Of a DNA stretch of 64,000 bases, positions 53,218 to 64,000 are shown piece after piece; the first letter of the stretch is position 1, and every line of letters starts with the position of its first letter. The notes below the pieces were generated by a model, which made no database searches, was not told the DNA's origin, and worked only from the letters and a program-made list of their open reading frames with translations. The stretch lies in NCBI GenBank assembly GCA_022605955.1, contig JAKCOZ010000008.1, positions 37,178,547 to 37,242,546 of the forward strand. The letters run 5' to 3'. A program made the translations under genes and the position numbers. The DNA comes from Rallus limicola. Lineage: Eukaryota; Chordata; Aves; Gruiformes; Rallidae.

Positions 53218-54188
53218 AGTGACACAAGTGGTGTTCCCCAGGGCTCAGTCCAGGGTCAAGTCCTGTTCAATATCTTTATCAATGACCTGGATGAAGGGAT
53301 CAAATGTTCCCTCAGTAAGTTTGTGGAGGACACTACGCTGGGTAGAAGCGTCCATCTGTCTGAGGGTAGGGAGGCTCTTCAAAGGGATCTGGAAAGGCTG
53401 GATCAATAGGCTGGGATCAACAGGATGAGGTTCAACAAGGCCAAGTCCAGAGTCCTGCACTTGGGACATAACAACCCTGTGCAGCGATACAGGCTTGGGG
53501 AAGAGTGGCTAGACCACTGCCTGGGGGAGAAGGACCTGGGGTTGCTGGGTGACTGCAGGCTGAACATGAGCCAGCAGTGTGCTCATATGGCCAAGAAGGC
53601 CAACAGCATCTTGGCTTGTATCAGAAGTAGTGTAGCCAGCAGCTTCAGGGAAGGGATTGTGCTCCTATACTTGGCATTGGTGAGGCCACACCTTGAGTGC
53701 TGTGTCCAGTTCTGGGCCCCTCACTATAAGAAGTACATTGAGGTCCAGGAGCGTGTCCAGAGAAGGGCAACCAGGCTGGGGAAGGGGCTGGAGAGCAAAT
53801 CTTATGAGAAGCACCTGAGGGAGCCGGGTGTGTTTATCCTGGAGAAGAGGCATGTGAGAGGAGACCTTATAACCACCTACAACTACCTGAAAGGAGGTTG
53901 TAGAGATATGGGTGTTGGTCTCTTCACCCAAGCCAAAGGTGACAGGACAAGGGGGAATGGCCTCAAGCTGTGCCAGGGCAGGTTCATATCTGACATTAGG
54001 AAAAAGCTCTTCACCTAAAGGGTTATTGGGCACTGGAACAGGCTACCCAGGGAAGAGGTTGAGTTACAGACCCTGGATGTATTTAAGAGACAGGTAGATG
54101 AGGTGCTCAGGGATAGGGTTTAGTAGAGGACAGGTACAGTTGGACTTGATGATCTCAAAGGTCTTTTCCAACCTGGTGATTCTGTGAA
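53218..54188 (+). mobile_element. CR1 LINE, longest copy: end of RT domain plus 3' UTR
   Basis: A plus-strand copy, 5'-truncated just before the conserved GVPQGS box. The frame from 53227 reads GVPQGSV, then [20 protein letters not shown] and FVEDT at 53320-53334, where active CR1 has a double-Asp box. There is an in-frame TAG at 53407-53409. The same frame then stays open to a TAA at 54016 through [32 protein letters not shown] and [14 protein letters not shown]. The 3' UTR follows with GATGATCTCAAAGGTC and GGTGATTCTGTGA. The copy is dead: truncated, stopped and with a changed catalytic box. It is antisense to AGAP1. Its tail continues into the shared segment at 54188-54411. Confidence 0.95.
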
Positions 54189-54411
54189 AACAGGAGACCT
54201 CACACGTTCTCCAACTTCAGTGTCTAACACTAACACTGCAGACCCCCCCCCACAAGACCCCATATGTTCTTACTGCAGCCAGGCGCGCAGGAGAAATCCC
54301 ACACACCTTCCTTAGAAACTGGCACTACAGCAGTAGCAGAGTTTTGACACAGATTCAAAATAACTGTTCAAATTTATGTTCTACACCAGCTTTACAAGGA
54401 AATGACATCAG
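54188..54411 (+). repeat. Non-CR1 flank shared with 17025-17250
   Basis: Directly after the CR1 end there are about 224 bp, from AAACAGGAGACCTCACACGT to GGAAATGACATCAG, that recur after the other CR1 end at about 17025-17250. By-eye identity is roughly 90 percent; some differences are CpG versus CpA (GGCGCGCAGG here, AAGCACACAGG there). After 54411 the two loci diverge at once. It could be a transduced flank with this locus as source, or a separate repeat family. Confidence 0.75.
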
Positions 54412-55609
54412 AACATTGAACCCAATTCTAACATGCCCTAAACACAAGGCAGTAACTCAGTGCAGCAGGTAATTACACCATGAATAGTTACTAAAAAAAA
54501 TTAGGAAGATTTACTAAAACAGTAATAATAAATCCTGATGCTGATTAAGCAAGTCTAACAGTTCAATTCAATGAAGATTGCCACCTCCAACGAATAACTG
54601 ACACTACATTCCTGTGGGAAACCTTCACACTAAAGACACAGTAAATGGAAAGAAAAAACTTTGTGTTTGCTGCTGCTGTGTTTTTCTTTTTAATGACTGC
54701 TCCAACAATTCAGCCTCTAGATTTTGACCTTACCTGCCAACCATGGGTAAGGTGCAAGTTCCTCCATGATGCTGCAAGTAATTTTAAGGGATATTTTCTC
54801 ACTCACACAGCCTCCCCCCGTTCCCAGCTTGCAGCTCCTGTTCTGTAAAAGGAAAGCTAGATATTTCCAACATGGCATAGCCAAGGATTCCTTGGGACTT
54901 TCTTGCTGAGCATGAGGAGCTACTAACCTTACTTACAAGCACGACACAGTTGAGAAAAGATAACTGCACTGCAATTTGAGGACTAGAGAACAAGATCCAG
55001 CACGTTACACTCACCCACCTAACAAATGCACAAGCAGTCACCTTCATGTCCAAAGACGAATTTGCACAGAAAGCTACAGACCCATCTGTAAGACGAAGCA
55101 ATGAGTGCACTGCTCTGACAGAGCCCTGCAAATCCAAACCTGCACCCATCTGCAGAGCAGCCAGGAGAACCCTCCAGACCCCAACACAGGCACGTCAATG
55201 CGGTTATGCACAGCTGAAGGACAAAGATGCTGAGCAAAAGAAGAGACTTCCCGAGCTCTCCTTCAACTGGCAACTTGGTGAAAAGGGCACTCTCGTTAGT
55301 GCTAGTTTATGATTATTTCTAAAATTAGAGTTTTATCGCATCTATAGACCTCTACATACTCTCCAATAGGTCCTTTCTACAGAGTTTAATATCCAAGTGA
55401 GTTACAGAACAGGATTACATCCCTAAAGGAACAGCACACCTCTTGCCCTGAGCCCAGTTTGCTACTTGTGAAGCAGGCACAGCATCTACCAAGCCACCAC
55501 ACTATTTTCCTGCCACACAGTACTTTCTGCCTCTGTTGCCTTCCGAGGTTTGTTCCGCTTACCCAGCACTGTTAAAAAAAAAACAACAAAAAGCCAAAAA
55601 ATATAAAAT

Positions 55610-56060
55610 CACAGCCCTTAATAATCTCAAGTAGTTGGTTTATTAACCCCTTGGCATTGGCAGCCGTGGTTTCCCTGACACCATTGTCAGCGCTAATGTG
55701 AAATGCACTGCGATGCAAATCATTATCTATCTTCGTGTCGGAGGAACCAGACGGCTGATGCCAAGGGGTCTAAGTCAGCGGCGGAGGAGCCGGCAGCGAT
55801 CGGCGCCGTTTGAACTCTTACCTCTGGCTGCGGCTCCAGCATTCACGCACAGCGCTCTAACTACGCTGGCCGCAAACGAAGTTAGCGTCCACGCCAATCA
55901 GCTCGGTGAAACACCGCTACTCTAGACTAAAATTAAAAGGAAAAGAAACAACGTTGGGAAACTGATCCGGCGCAAGCAAAACATGACTGTGTGGCACGGT
56001 TAATTTGGAAAAGCCTCCGAGAGCGGAAACATTCGCGGCAGTGGAAACGGCTGCAGGGTC
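55610..56060. promoter_or_regulatory. Candidate CpG-bearing non-coding block
   Basis: CpG-dense for this window (AGTCAGCGGCGGAGGAGCCG, GATCGGCGCCGTTTGAAC), adjoining AT-rich words (GGTTAATTTGG). A minor CpG-rich regulatory element or an internal promoter is possible. I see no start codon context, TATA box or first exon. Confidence 0.22.
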
Positions 56061-56510
56061 AGGCATGAAAAAGAAGTAACACAACATTTATTGCCCTTAA
56101 GAAACAAACTGAGCATTGTGGAGGGACACAACACGCACACTCACACGCGATATGAAAGAAGGAATCATCACGCAGACATGACTACTACTAGGTGGACGAC
56201 GCAGCTCTCGTTACAGCAGCGCTCCGTTCCCTGAACCTAGAAAATTCTCTTTATCATATTTTATATAAAGTAGGGATTTGGGGGTAAGGGGGGGGGTCAG
56301 GGGAGAAAAGCCATGAAAAGCTTAAAACCCAATTTTAACTTTCTATCCTGATACTCCAGTGTTTCCATAGAAACATCAGGAAGACCACTTAAGAGCAGGG
56401 TTTTTTTTTTTTTTTGTAGCCATGTTTGGCACCATACCCCTCCCCCGGACAACCTATTATTTCACAAATGGATGCTTTTTGCAGCATGTTCTGTACTGGG
56501 CTGGGATGAA

Positions 56511-56534
56511 GGGGGGGGGGGGGGGGGGGGGGGG
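56511..56534. repeat. 24-G homopolymer
   Basis: Twenty-four consecutive G on the plus strand, followed by AAGAAAAAG. It is the longest homopolymer in the window and lies on the template strand of AGAP1. Confidence 0.9.
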
Positions 56535-56579
56535 AAGAAAAAGAAAACTGGATCTTTAACCAGTTCCCTTGTGGCCCCC

Positions 56580-57010
56580 TCCCTTTTTTGTTGGTAATAT
56601 TTCTGTCATTCTGCCAGGGTATATGGTACAAAGGGTTACACTTTAATTGAGCTGTCAGCATCTCCAACAATCCTATAAAACTCCGATTATGCACGGCGGG
56701 GTTAGTGACACACTTGTTATTGTGGATGCCCTATTTGCTAAACCCGAGCCCCCCCCTCACAGGTCACATAACCCACGCGACCTTCCTGTCATTAGCCGCG
56801 TCTATTCCTACCTCACCGCTGTGAAAATCACACAAGCGAAGGCTTCAAAGCCCTTGCCAGGACTGAATTCGACCAGGAGCTAATCACCCACAAATCCAGC
56901 TCAAATGGCAATAATTGGCTAAACTGCTCACCTCTCCAGAGCTCAGCAGTAATTTGGGATAATAAAGAAAAGAATTATTCAGCTAACTGCCCCGAAATGT
57001 ATGCTTTGTG
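56580..57010. promoter_or_regulatory. Candidate conserved non-coding block
   Basis: Repeat-free DNA downstream of the G-run, with CACTTTAATTGAGCTGTCAG (a homeodomain core next to a CTGTCA Meis-type word), CATTAGCCGCGTC, GGAGCTAATCACCC and GGCAATAATTGGC. It looks like constrained intronic DNA but cannot be verified here. Confidence 0.33.
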
Positions 57011-57641
57011 ACCGACACACTTCACATTTTAATAATGATGGACACAAAATCCAATTTAATACAGCATCTACTGAATAACAAAACCAGGAACACTGGCAGG
57101 GGGAAAAAAATATAAAATAAGTGGCTTTTTTTTTTTTTTATAAAAACTGTGCTCAGTATTATTGTGCAGAAAGGATTCACACTTCGTGTTGTGAAATTTT
57201 GGGACCAAAAAGGTCTCGGTGAGCATCCCTCAGAAACTCTGCACCATAACCGGATTTTAAATTTCTTCTTTTTGTTATTTGTTAATCAAAGGGAGTTTCC
57301 TGAATTAAAAAATAATTTTGTTGAACTGGTCCTTAAACCTTTGCAGGGGGTAAGATAAGAAATATCTTTTTTTCTTGCACAGTAGCAGGGTACCTTCTTT
57401 GTTACTCCAGTTAACGGAATTTCCTGCCTCATTTTTCTCTACTTTTACACCTTGTCCTCCAGTCACAGGATCATTGGCATCAATGACCTTGCTACATATA
57501 GGTAGTGATGCTCTCTGGACCAGCCTCCTGGGATGCACTGAACATTGCAATGATGCTCCATCACTCTTGCTTCCACCCACCCCATTTCTCCTTCCTCAAA
57601 TACCTCCTAAGAGCAAGAAAAAGGGGAAAAAATAATATATA

Positions 57642-57665
57642 TATACACACACGCTTGTGTGTATA
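57642..57665. repeat. 9-bp inverted repeat in a TA/CA tract
   Basis: TATACACAC (57642-57650) pairs with GTGTGTATA (57657-57665) over a 6-nt loop, downstream of a short TA repeat. Probably a by-product of the alternating simple sequence. Confidence 0.85.
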
Positions 57666-58299
57666 CATGCATAGAAACAACAACTGCATGCTCTGACTTG
57701 TCATACTGTTTATGTTCCTCAGATGTCAAATTCACTCGGAGAAACAGGAATGAGGATGACCACCATGAAGATGTCTTTCAGACACCCAGTTAAGGCAGGT
57801 TGGGCAACTAGAATCTTCTCATTAACACAGCAAAAAACCCCAACGAGGAACCTAAAGAGAACATATTCCTTCATCCTCTGGCTCGCCTTACACACTGAAG
57901 AAAAATGTACATACTGAATTAGCATCTTCTAGACAAGTGAGCTGCTTCAGCCTTATTGAAAAGTTACAAAGCATGGCCATAACTCTCAAATTCAGCAAGT
58001 GAGATGTCTCTCCACATCCGGGGTGTTTTCTTGCTGGCACAGCACCAAGTGGTATGTTACAGATGGATTTGGAGGGAAGACATGTCATCATTTTTGACTG
58101 TCAACTGCCAAAAAGATCTCAAAATCAAGGAGGCAGCAATTGTGCTTCCTTTGGAGAAGGATCACAAGTGCTACATCTGCCTCAAAAAATTAGTTCAGAA
58201 ATGCTTTATATCTCATTTATTTAAGGCATTCATGTACCTGTGAGTTGTACAATTTACCAGAAGGTGAGTCACAAAGAGCAGCCACACGAGCAAGTACAT

Positions 58300-58661
58300 C
58301 AAGATTAAGGGGGGACCTTATCAATGTTTATAAATATCTTAAGCAGGAGATGCAGGGGGAAACAGCCAGCCTCTTTTCAGTGTCTGTGGGGACAGGACAA
58401 GGGGCAATGGCTGCAAGTTGGAGCACAGGAAGTTCCGCACCAACATGGGGATGAACTTTTCCCCAGTGAGGGTGAGGGAGCCCTGGGACAGGCTGCCCAG
58501 GGAGGTGGTGGAGTCTCCTTCTCTGGAGATATTCAAGACCCATCTGGACGCCGACCTGTGCACAATATGAGCTGGGGAGCTGCTTTGGCAGGGGGGTTGG
58601 ACCTGATGATCTCTCGAGGTCCCTTCCAACACCTACGATTCTATGATTCTGATTCTATGAT
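58300..58661 (+). mobile_element. CR1 LINE fragment (3' end)
   Basis: Starts around GATTAAGGGGGGACCTTATC, then GGGACAGGACAAGGGGCAAT, GGCTGCCCAGGGAGGTGGTG and GGGGTTGGACCTGATGATCT. It ends with three octamer-type repeats (GATTCTATGATTCTGATTCTATGA). It is antisense to AGAP1. The 5' part upstream of 58310 is too decayed to place exactly. Confidence 0.93.
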
Positions 58662-59080
58662 CAACAGGCTAAAAGGGGTTACCTATGAAAATAGTTGAGT
58701 CAAACATGACATAACTGGGCTTAAGCCAGGTCCTATTTCCTAAAGTTAGCAAAATCACATTTCATGTTCTTTAAAAAGCTGCAGGAAATGGGAAAACCCA
58801 TTTAGTCACAACCTTGGTGCTTGTGTTACCTGATCATTACGGAGGATTTTTATGAAGTTGTAACACAACTATGCACTCTGTTTTCCTTTGAATAGACTCT
58901 CTGGCACAGGGTGGTAATATGTTGTTTCGAGAAGAGAGGAAAAAATGTAGACCCTACCCCTAACTCCATACCGAGATGGCATCAAAGCTGGTTACGTGGT
59001 GGCCACCATGCTGTTCCAAGTGGATGTGAGGAAGACAAAAGCCACAACCTTGTGGCACCTAAGATGTACTATCTGGAGAA

Positions 59081-59353
59081 CTGTTCACAAGGGCATGGAG
59101 CAGTAGTACGTGGGGTAATGGTTTTAAACTAGAAAAGGGGAGATTTAGTTTGAATGTTAGGAAAAGTACTAGGGTGGTGGATCACTGGAACAGGTTGCCC
59201 AGAGAGGTGGTGGAGTCCCCATCCCTGCAGACCTTCAAGGTCAGGCTTGATGGGGCTCTGGGCAACCTGGTCTAGTGATCCTTCTGACTGCAATGGGTGG
59301 GACTACACAGCCTTTAAAGGTTCCTGCCAACCTTACACATTCTGTGATTCTAT
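59081..59353 (+). mobile_element. CR1 LINE fragment (3' end)
   Basis: Contains CTGTTCACAAGGGCATGGAG at its start, GGGAGATTTAGTTTGAATGT, TTGCCCAGAGAGGTGGTGGA and a terminal ATTCTGTGATTCTATA. It shares its start point and the GGTGGGACTA variant with the copy at 13361-13649. It is antisense to AGAP1, only about 420 bp from the previous CR1. Confidence 0.93.
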
Positions 59354-59593
59354 ATACTCTGAAGATCACAGCCCATTCTGGGCATGATGAATTGCGAACT
59401 GTAGCCTACATTTAAGTGAACGCAATGAAGAACTCAGGCTCTCAGTTTCATCTTAAACAAGGGGAAAATATTTAGACAAATGTAGAACATGCCCGGACAC
59501 AAACAGGCAACTATGACCACAAACAGGCAACTGCAGAGACAGCTATGACCACATCCTATGTGCTTGACATCTGAAATGACATTAAGATAAATT

Positions 59594-59626
59594 TAAAGTT
59601 TATTTAAAAGTTTTTAATAAACTTTA
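59594..59626. repeat. Perfect 11-bp inverted repeat (AT-rich hairpin)
   Basis: The arm TAAAGTTTATT (59594-59604) pairs with AATAAACTTTA (59616-59626) across an 11-nt loop, in AT-rich DNA. There is no G+C in the arms beyond one pair, so stability is modest and function unlikely. Confidence 0.9.
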
Positions 59627-61352
59627 TTTCAAATTATTAAATATTTACTAGGGGCAGCAGAGAGATTTTTTAAAATAATCCTTTTCAGAACATACACAAC
59701 TTTCTTTTTTTTCTTGCAATCAAATGACTTTTAATTGTGCTGATGCATCAATCTGAATTTTTTTGTCATCTGAATACAAAATAATTCTGGCTTCACCTTG
59801 AACTATATTAAAAAAAAGGTGTAGCTGTTCACCAGAAAAACCTTCTAGCACTGGTCAAGGGCCATGACTTGTGATGGTGTCACACTGTTAAGTCATTTGA
59901 GAGAAGAAATACATTTTACTGCATGAAAATTTCCCTAAAAAAAGCCAACACACTCCGCCTTAGGTGACTCTGGCTGACAAACAGACCTTTAGAAGATAGA
60001 AGAACAAGGGCCCATGCGTTTTTGCCTTTTGTCAATGGCCAACCCAACACCTAGCAGAGAAGAAAGGAACCTCCCCAGTTCACAGAAGCAACCCACGGCA
60101 CCAGCAGCGTCAGCAAAGGAGACCAGTAACTCTCTTCAGCACACTGCAATGAATATTTGTGAAGCCTCCTCATTGCCTGCTCTATGCTGTATGTCTGAAA
60201 ACTCTTCCAGATCAACACATCTCCGCAGGGACGATGTCTCCCTGAAACCCACTGAAAACCTATCTGAGAACATTTCCAGGGTTTTAAGGGTACAATCTAA
60301 AGACAACTTTCAAATACAGGTTTATTACACCGTGTTCTTACATTGTTACTATAAAAAGGCAAAGCTACTGCTGTCGTTAAGAGGAGCAATCAATTTTTAC
60401 CGTGATAGGTGTTATAGAAATTACAGTTAACAAAATATGAGACACATTGCCTTTATCAGTAGTCATGTGAAAGAACTTTTTGGGGAAATTATAAATCAGT
60501 GCTTTAGACAAGGTTATTATTAGGATTCCTGAAGTACTAACCTGAAACAACCCAAACTTCATTTAACATTCTTCAAAAAAGAGTGGTTCTGAGAAAAAAA
60601 ACCCCACCAAACGTAGCTTTGCCTGGGCCTGTTTTGCCTCATGCACAACATAGACTCCTCCTCACCCCCACTTACCAAGTTTGGCATCAATCAGTGCAAT
60701 TTCAAAATAAAGGATTCTGCATCTTGTGTCAGCAAGTTAAAAACTGTAATATTGTTTTAATGTTAAAATCACTCCAGATACAATACTTCCTATGTAGTGC
60801 ATTTCATGGCTCATTTGCTTCAACAGATATTAAGCTTCAGTCAACAATTAACTACTGACACCTTTGATTTTTTTTTTTTTTTTTTAAAAAAAACCCCAAG
60901 TTTTAGCAGAAAAGCCAAAGCACAGCTTGGAGTTATTAGATGGATGCTAATTCAATGTCACCAGTTTATTTTCCTTCTATAAAGCATCCATTCCTGAGAA
61001 GGGTAAGGTCACTTAATCTACATCTCAGCTGAACTGAAATTCAGATTTGAGCCACGCGGCACATATTTTAGTCAAAAAATTGCTGTGAGGGCATCAGTTT
61101 AAAAGACCATTTAAACTGTTAATTGTTCTTCCACTTACCATAATATAACCATTTAAGCCAACGTTTAAATGGTGTTTCATACACAGCACTTGCTCTATTT
61201 AAAGTGATAGGAAAATAGCGCGTCACAAGATATTAACATCTGGAGGCAACTGATGGTTTTCTGCACCAAACCCATTAGCACTGCCTTGTGCTTCAGCCTG
61301 GGTTACCTGCAGTGTCATGGTGCTGCTGCTTCAAAGCTGGGACACAAAATGA

Positions 61353-61731
61353 ACCACAGAATCATAGAACCGGCTTAGTTGGAAGGGACCTTTGAGGTCA
61401 TCACGACCAACAATCAACCTAACCTGCCAAAACCGCCACTAACCCACGTCCCTAAGCACCGCATCTACCACTCTTTTAAATCCTTCCAGAGATGGTGGCT
61501 CCACCAACAACTTGGGCAGCCCCTTCCAAGGCCTGACAACCCTTTCTGGGAAGATATTTCTCCTAACATCCAATCTAAACCTCCCCTGGTGCAACTTGCA
61601 GCTGTTTCCTCTTGTCCTGTCACTTGTCGCTAGGGAGAAGAGGTCAGCCCCCACCTCTTTACAGGCTCCCTTCAGGCAGCTGTAGAGAGTGGTCAGGTTT
61701 TCCCTTGAACCTCTTCTTCTCCAGACATCTG
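61353..61731 (-). mobile_element. CR1 LINE fragment (3' end)
   Basis: Begins CCACAGAATCATAGAACCGG, then GTTGGAAGGGACCTTTGAGG, TTCCAGAGATGGTGGCTCCA and TCTCCTAACATCCAATCTAA. It ends near CCTCTTCTTCTCCAGACATC, corresponding to the LEKKR region of other copies. It is about 380 bp, sense to AGAP1. Confidence 0.94.
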
Positions 61732-62939
61732 ACTTTTTTATTTCCTGCATCAAAAGACATTTTTATTGTCATAGCAGCAAAAATGTGTTGACGGGAAGAC
61801 TCTGTCCTACCTCTCTGCCCATTCTGAAGGATGTGACAGTGCTCCTGGGATGTGAACCAACCCATCACACAGATGTAAACCCAAGCCATATTTTGTATTT
61901 CACAAGCCGTTCCCCTCTATTGAAAGCCTTATACATGTCAGAAAAGACACTCTGCGTGACACTACCTAGGATGGTCTGGTCCACCAGCCCAGAGGAGTGT
62001 AATTAACACAAGATGTTCTAACGAAGGTGGCACTGACCAAGTTCTCTTGGAAACATCTACCCCTAGAAATGCCTTGTATTCAAGGTGACAGTGAAGTCTG
62101 ATGCTCCAGAAAGACTATCCCATCAGTAAAAGCACACAGCTAGGCCACAGTCCCTTTCAGGCATTTCTGGCAGCACACCTGAGACACGTTTCTGACAGCA
62201 CCAGATTCTTCCATCTGAAGCTTTAAAGTTTGGGCCAACTCTCTGTGTGTGACATGGAAGGCAGAATATCGATTGCACTGACCCACCTCAAGTAATTTAA
62301 CGCACTGGTCACTCAGCACTGTGGAAGGTTTTACAATACTCGGTAGCAAGAGGAGGTGTACAAAGGTACCCAGCGCTATATATTGCTATGAATGAAGGCT
62401 CACCTCTGAAGGAGTCAATCCAGGACCCTCCTAAAGCTGAAAACCAACAGATATTTCTGGAAACTCCTCCCAAAAATCATGTAAAGATACACACAGCATT
62501 TTTACCCTATGAGAGCAGTCTTTCACACATGTTGATCACTCGATTTTAAGCACATACGCAACATCATTAATATTTTAGAGGAACAGGCAACAGCAGAACA
62601 CCGTCCAAGTGAGCTGCTCTCCTCCAGAGGCTATTACTGTTTTATGAGAGAGAATCCGAGAACCAACTCGCTCGCAGGCGACACGGAGGAACACTGTCTC
62701 CACAAAAGGTAATTTATAAAGATCATTTACGGATTTCTGTGTGCAGTTAACTTGGCTGTAGACTAGGTATGTTATAATGTGACGGAGACATTTCCCCTCC
62801 CCAAAATATAATCTGTTATTTAGTTAAGTCATCAGTCACGGACAAGATGAAAGACTAATTTTTAACCACCTTTACCAACTTATCTACAGATAAAGAATGC
62901 GTTTGTAAAGACAGGGAGGGAAAAGAATTATATAAATAA

Positions 62940-63430
62940 AAATGCAAGGATATAGAGTGCAGCTAATGGGATTTGACGCTGGCTTTAATTTTAATGAAGA
63001 AAGTTGCCAGTAGCAACAAAACTGTCAGCAGCAGCCAAGCACCATTAATAAAGACCCAGACAACATTAGTGGCACGGCAACAGTACAAAAGGTTCCCCCC
63101 CGGTTCATGCTGTGCTAAATTGGCTGCCCAATTTTTCTTAAGTGTCCATACTATTTAGAAGACAATTTATTAATTTTTGTCATCCATTGTCAGTTGACAG
63201 GCCATCATTTTGCATCCCGAATTTGAGATGAAAACTAATTGAAAAGCCTGGCAGTATTTATGAGGGGTATTATTTGTCAATTATGGCTGATGATGATACT
63301 TGGTACTACCAACTTTAATATCCCGTGCTCGGGTGTGTCAGTCGGACTTTTTTATTTTTGCTGTCATTTCCACATTAGTTTTACAAAAGTGACAAAATAC
63401 AACTATCAAATCAATTTAGAAAACTCGTTA
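62940..63430. promoter_or_regulatory. Candidate conserved non-coding block
   Basis: Repeat-free; contains GGCTTTAATTTTAATGAAG, CAGTTGACAGGCC (Meis-type TGACAG at 63195-63200), GAAAACTAATTGAAAAGC, TTTGTCAATTATGGC and TATCAAATCAATTTAG. Dense TAATT and TGACAG words in a transposon-free stretch suggest an enhancer-like element. Confidence 0.33.
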
Positions 63431-64000
63431 AGGAAGAAGGGCCCATCAGTTCCAGCTCTGAAATGACCAAAGCAGGGAAAAAAGCACAATGACACCCAGG
63501 AAATAACAGCTTTCATTCAGTAACACCTTCCAGGAAATAAACCAAACCCAAACAACACAACCCTACTCTATTTGTTTCCTATAAACAGAAGAGATTTGCA
63601 AAGATGCCTCAAAGGCACTCAGATTCCCAAACAAAGTGTCAAATCTTAAGTCTGACCATCCCAATTTTCCTCTTACTGCATGGAGCTTGTTATTTAAAGA
63701 AAATTAAGGGGGGGAAAGAAAGAACTTTCACCCCTCGAAAGCTCCCATCACTGTCCTGAGCATCTCTCAGGAGAACACCCTGTAAAACAGTACCATATTT
63801 GGAGCATTTAGAAAGCTAAATAAAACAATATGGACCTCGTGGTGTATCCTACAGATTCAAAACCAAACAATTAATACTCTGGAAGAGTAGAAACCTGACA
63901 GCATCAAGCAATACATCATACCCTTCCAGAACGGCTGGATCCCTCGTACACTGAGCTGCCTGTAGTACTGTGGTATTATTAGCTGCTATCACTATCCACG

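Overview
This window is vertebrate nuclear DNA, almost certainly from a bird. Two things show this. Fifteen short, mostly 5'-truncated CR1 LINE copies, the dominant avian interspersed repeat, are scattered through it. The only protein-coding sequence is three split exons with canonical splice sites, separated by introns of 15-18 kb. There are no operons, ribosome binding sites or long intact ORFs. The species cannot be fixed from the sequence alone; crocodilians and turtles also carry CR1.

The whole window lies inside one gene on the minus strand: AGAP1 (Arf GTPase-activating protein with GTPase-like, PH and ankyrin domains). Transcription runs from high to low coordinates. In transcript order the layout is: upstream intron (64000-47348, incomplete); PH-domain exon of 35 codons (47347-47243); 14.8-kb intron; 169-nt exon (32423-32255); 17.6-kb intron; 162-nt cassette-type exon (14641-14480); downstream intron (14479-1, incomplete). 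The three exons join in frame (phases 0-0, 0-1, 1-1). They encode the first part of the split PH domain and the serine-rich linker inserted in it. The GTPase-like, ArfGAP and ankyrin parts lie outside the window.

The rest is intron. CR1 copies cluster at 8-9.4, 13.4-17.3, 24.8-25.4, 30.8-33.8, 37.4-37.9, 46.4-48.2, 53.2-54.4, 58.3-59.4 and 61.4-61.7 kb. Eleven of the fifteen are antisense to AGAP1. The longest (53218-54188) keeps the end of the reverse-transcriptase ORF, with an in-frame stop and an altered catalytic box. Between the repeats are several repeat-free stretches dense in TAATTA-type homeodomain cores and octamer-like words. They read like conserved non-coding or enhancer DNA, but this cannot be proved without alignment.

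The most unusual structure is a pair of CR1 3' ends 37 kb apart (16904-17274 and 54058-54411). They share not only CR1 but about 224 bp of non-CR1 flank. One of them is nested inside an older CR1 and ends in three copies of a 12-bp unit. This looks like a CR1 3' transduction. No novel gene system is visible.
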